Of a DNA stretch of 5,604 bases, positions 5,455 to 5,604 are shown in pieces. Made by a program: the position numbers and the translations under genes. The stretch's first letter is position 1. The number at the start of each line of letters is the position of its first letter. The DNA comes from Tannerellaceae bacterium (lineage in GTDB: Bacteria > Bacteroidota > Bacteroidia > Bacteroidales > Tannerellaceae), in NCBI GenBank assembly GCA_031279915.1, contig JAITHO010000100.1:1-5604 (forward strand), given 5' to 3'. The notes under the pieces are model-generated. The model was not told where the DNA came from. It made no database searches and worked only from the letters and a program-made list of their open reading frames with translations.

Positions 5455-5604
5455 TTACGATGTCAATCTACTATAGTAATCCAACAGGAACGGATAGCCG
5501 GCTTTGCGCAGCTTTTCTGTACTTATCGCTTCGTTTAGTATCGGGTGGCTCGACATGCGCCAATAGCCTTGACGGGCGTTCGCATAAAGCAGGGCCCGTA
5601 CTTT
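5455..5604 (-). CDS. ltrA: Group II intron reverse transcriptase/maturase, C-terminal fragment
   Basis: The last 49 codons and the TAA stop are present; the rest lies beyond the window, so no start is visible. The peptide contains NARQGYWRMSSHPIL and then LRKAGYPFLLDYYSRL. The GYWR signature followed by a partner-helix segment is typical of the end of LtrA-type intron-encoded proteins. The protein ends about 35 residues after GYWR, and domain V starts 7 bases after the stop. No C-terminal HNH endonuclease domain is therefore present, as in RmInt1-type proteins. Those proteins splice and reverse-transcribe, and generally prime from nascent strands at replication forks instead of cutting the second strand (known for the family, inferred here). 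The frame is intact in the visible part. The symbol is generic. Confidence 0.9.
   Translation of the reverse strand, partial: KVRALLYANARQGYWRMSSHPILNEAISTEKLRKAGYPFLLDYYSRLTS

Larger units (their letters stand above)
5372..5604 (-). mobile_element. Group II intron, 3' portion (cut by window edge)
   Basis: Group II introns are self-splicing, retrotransposing ribozymes that encode their own maturase/reverse transcriptase. On the minus strand this segment has, in the expected order, the C-terminus of the intron-encoded protein, domain V, domain VI and a 3' end in AU (complement of 5373-5372). The 3' exon then begins with GAGGCAGGTC. The domain V stem carries a CGC catalytic triad. Domains I-III, most of the protein gene, the 5' splice site and the 5' exon lie past the right edge, so the intron's full length and completeness cannot be judged. 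The exact 3' junction is inferred from the consensus 3' end and branch-point spacing. Confidence 0.92.

Overview
The window looks like chromosome of a Bacteroidales bacterium. The start codons lack clear Shine-Dalgarno sequences and sit behind A-rich leaders. A TAnnTTTG-type -7 element precedes the first gene. The GlnRS and uracil phosphoribosyltransferase have sequence variants I associate with Bacteroidetes. A Porphyromonas-like genus is possible, but that is only an impression.

Bases 1-836 are gene-free and unusually structured. Bases 1-170 are a near-perfect palindrome with arms of 75 and 76 bases that differ by one base, around a 19-base loop. Each arm contains a 20-base mini-palindrome of the form ATTCCC-N8-GGGAAT. 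Next comes an array of 41-bp units (about 178-545) that runs in one orientation and then flips about position 398, with the 41-bp phase kept through the flip. Decayed remnants follow to about 612. Long open frames across this block are products of the repeat and are not called as genes.

Bases 837-4294 hold three same-strand genes separated by 21-23 bases, probably one operon. They are a small unrecognised lipoprotein, glutaminyl-tRNA synthetase (glnS) and a tetratricopeptide-repeat (TPR) protein. Only glnS has a firm function, charging tRNA-Gln for translation. upp (uracil salvage) is convergent on the opposite strand, and its stop codon lies one base from the TPR gene's stop codon.

Bases 4950-5371 are an intergenic stretch with a possible upp promoter and several small A/T-rich hairpins. 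From 5372 to the right edge, on the minus strand, is the 3' end of a group II intron. It includes the C-terminus of its reverse transcriptase/maturase, a well-formed domain V and a domain VI with a candidate branch-point A. The rest of the intron and its 5' exon lie beyond the window.

I see no convincing new multi-gene system. The strongest candidates for undescribed biology are the inverted 41-bp array and its neighbouring palindrome.
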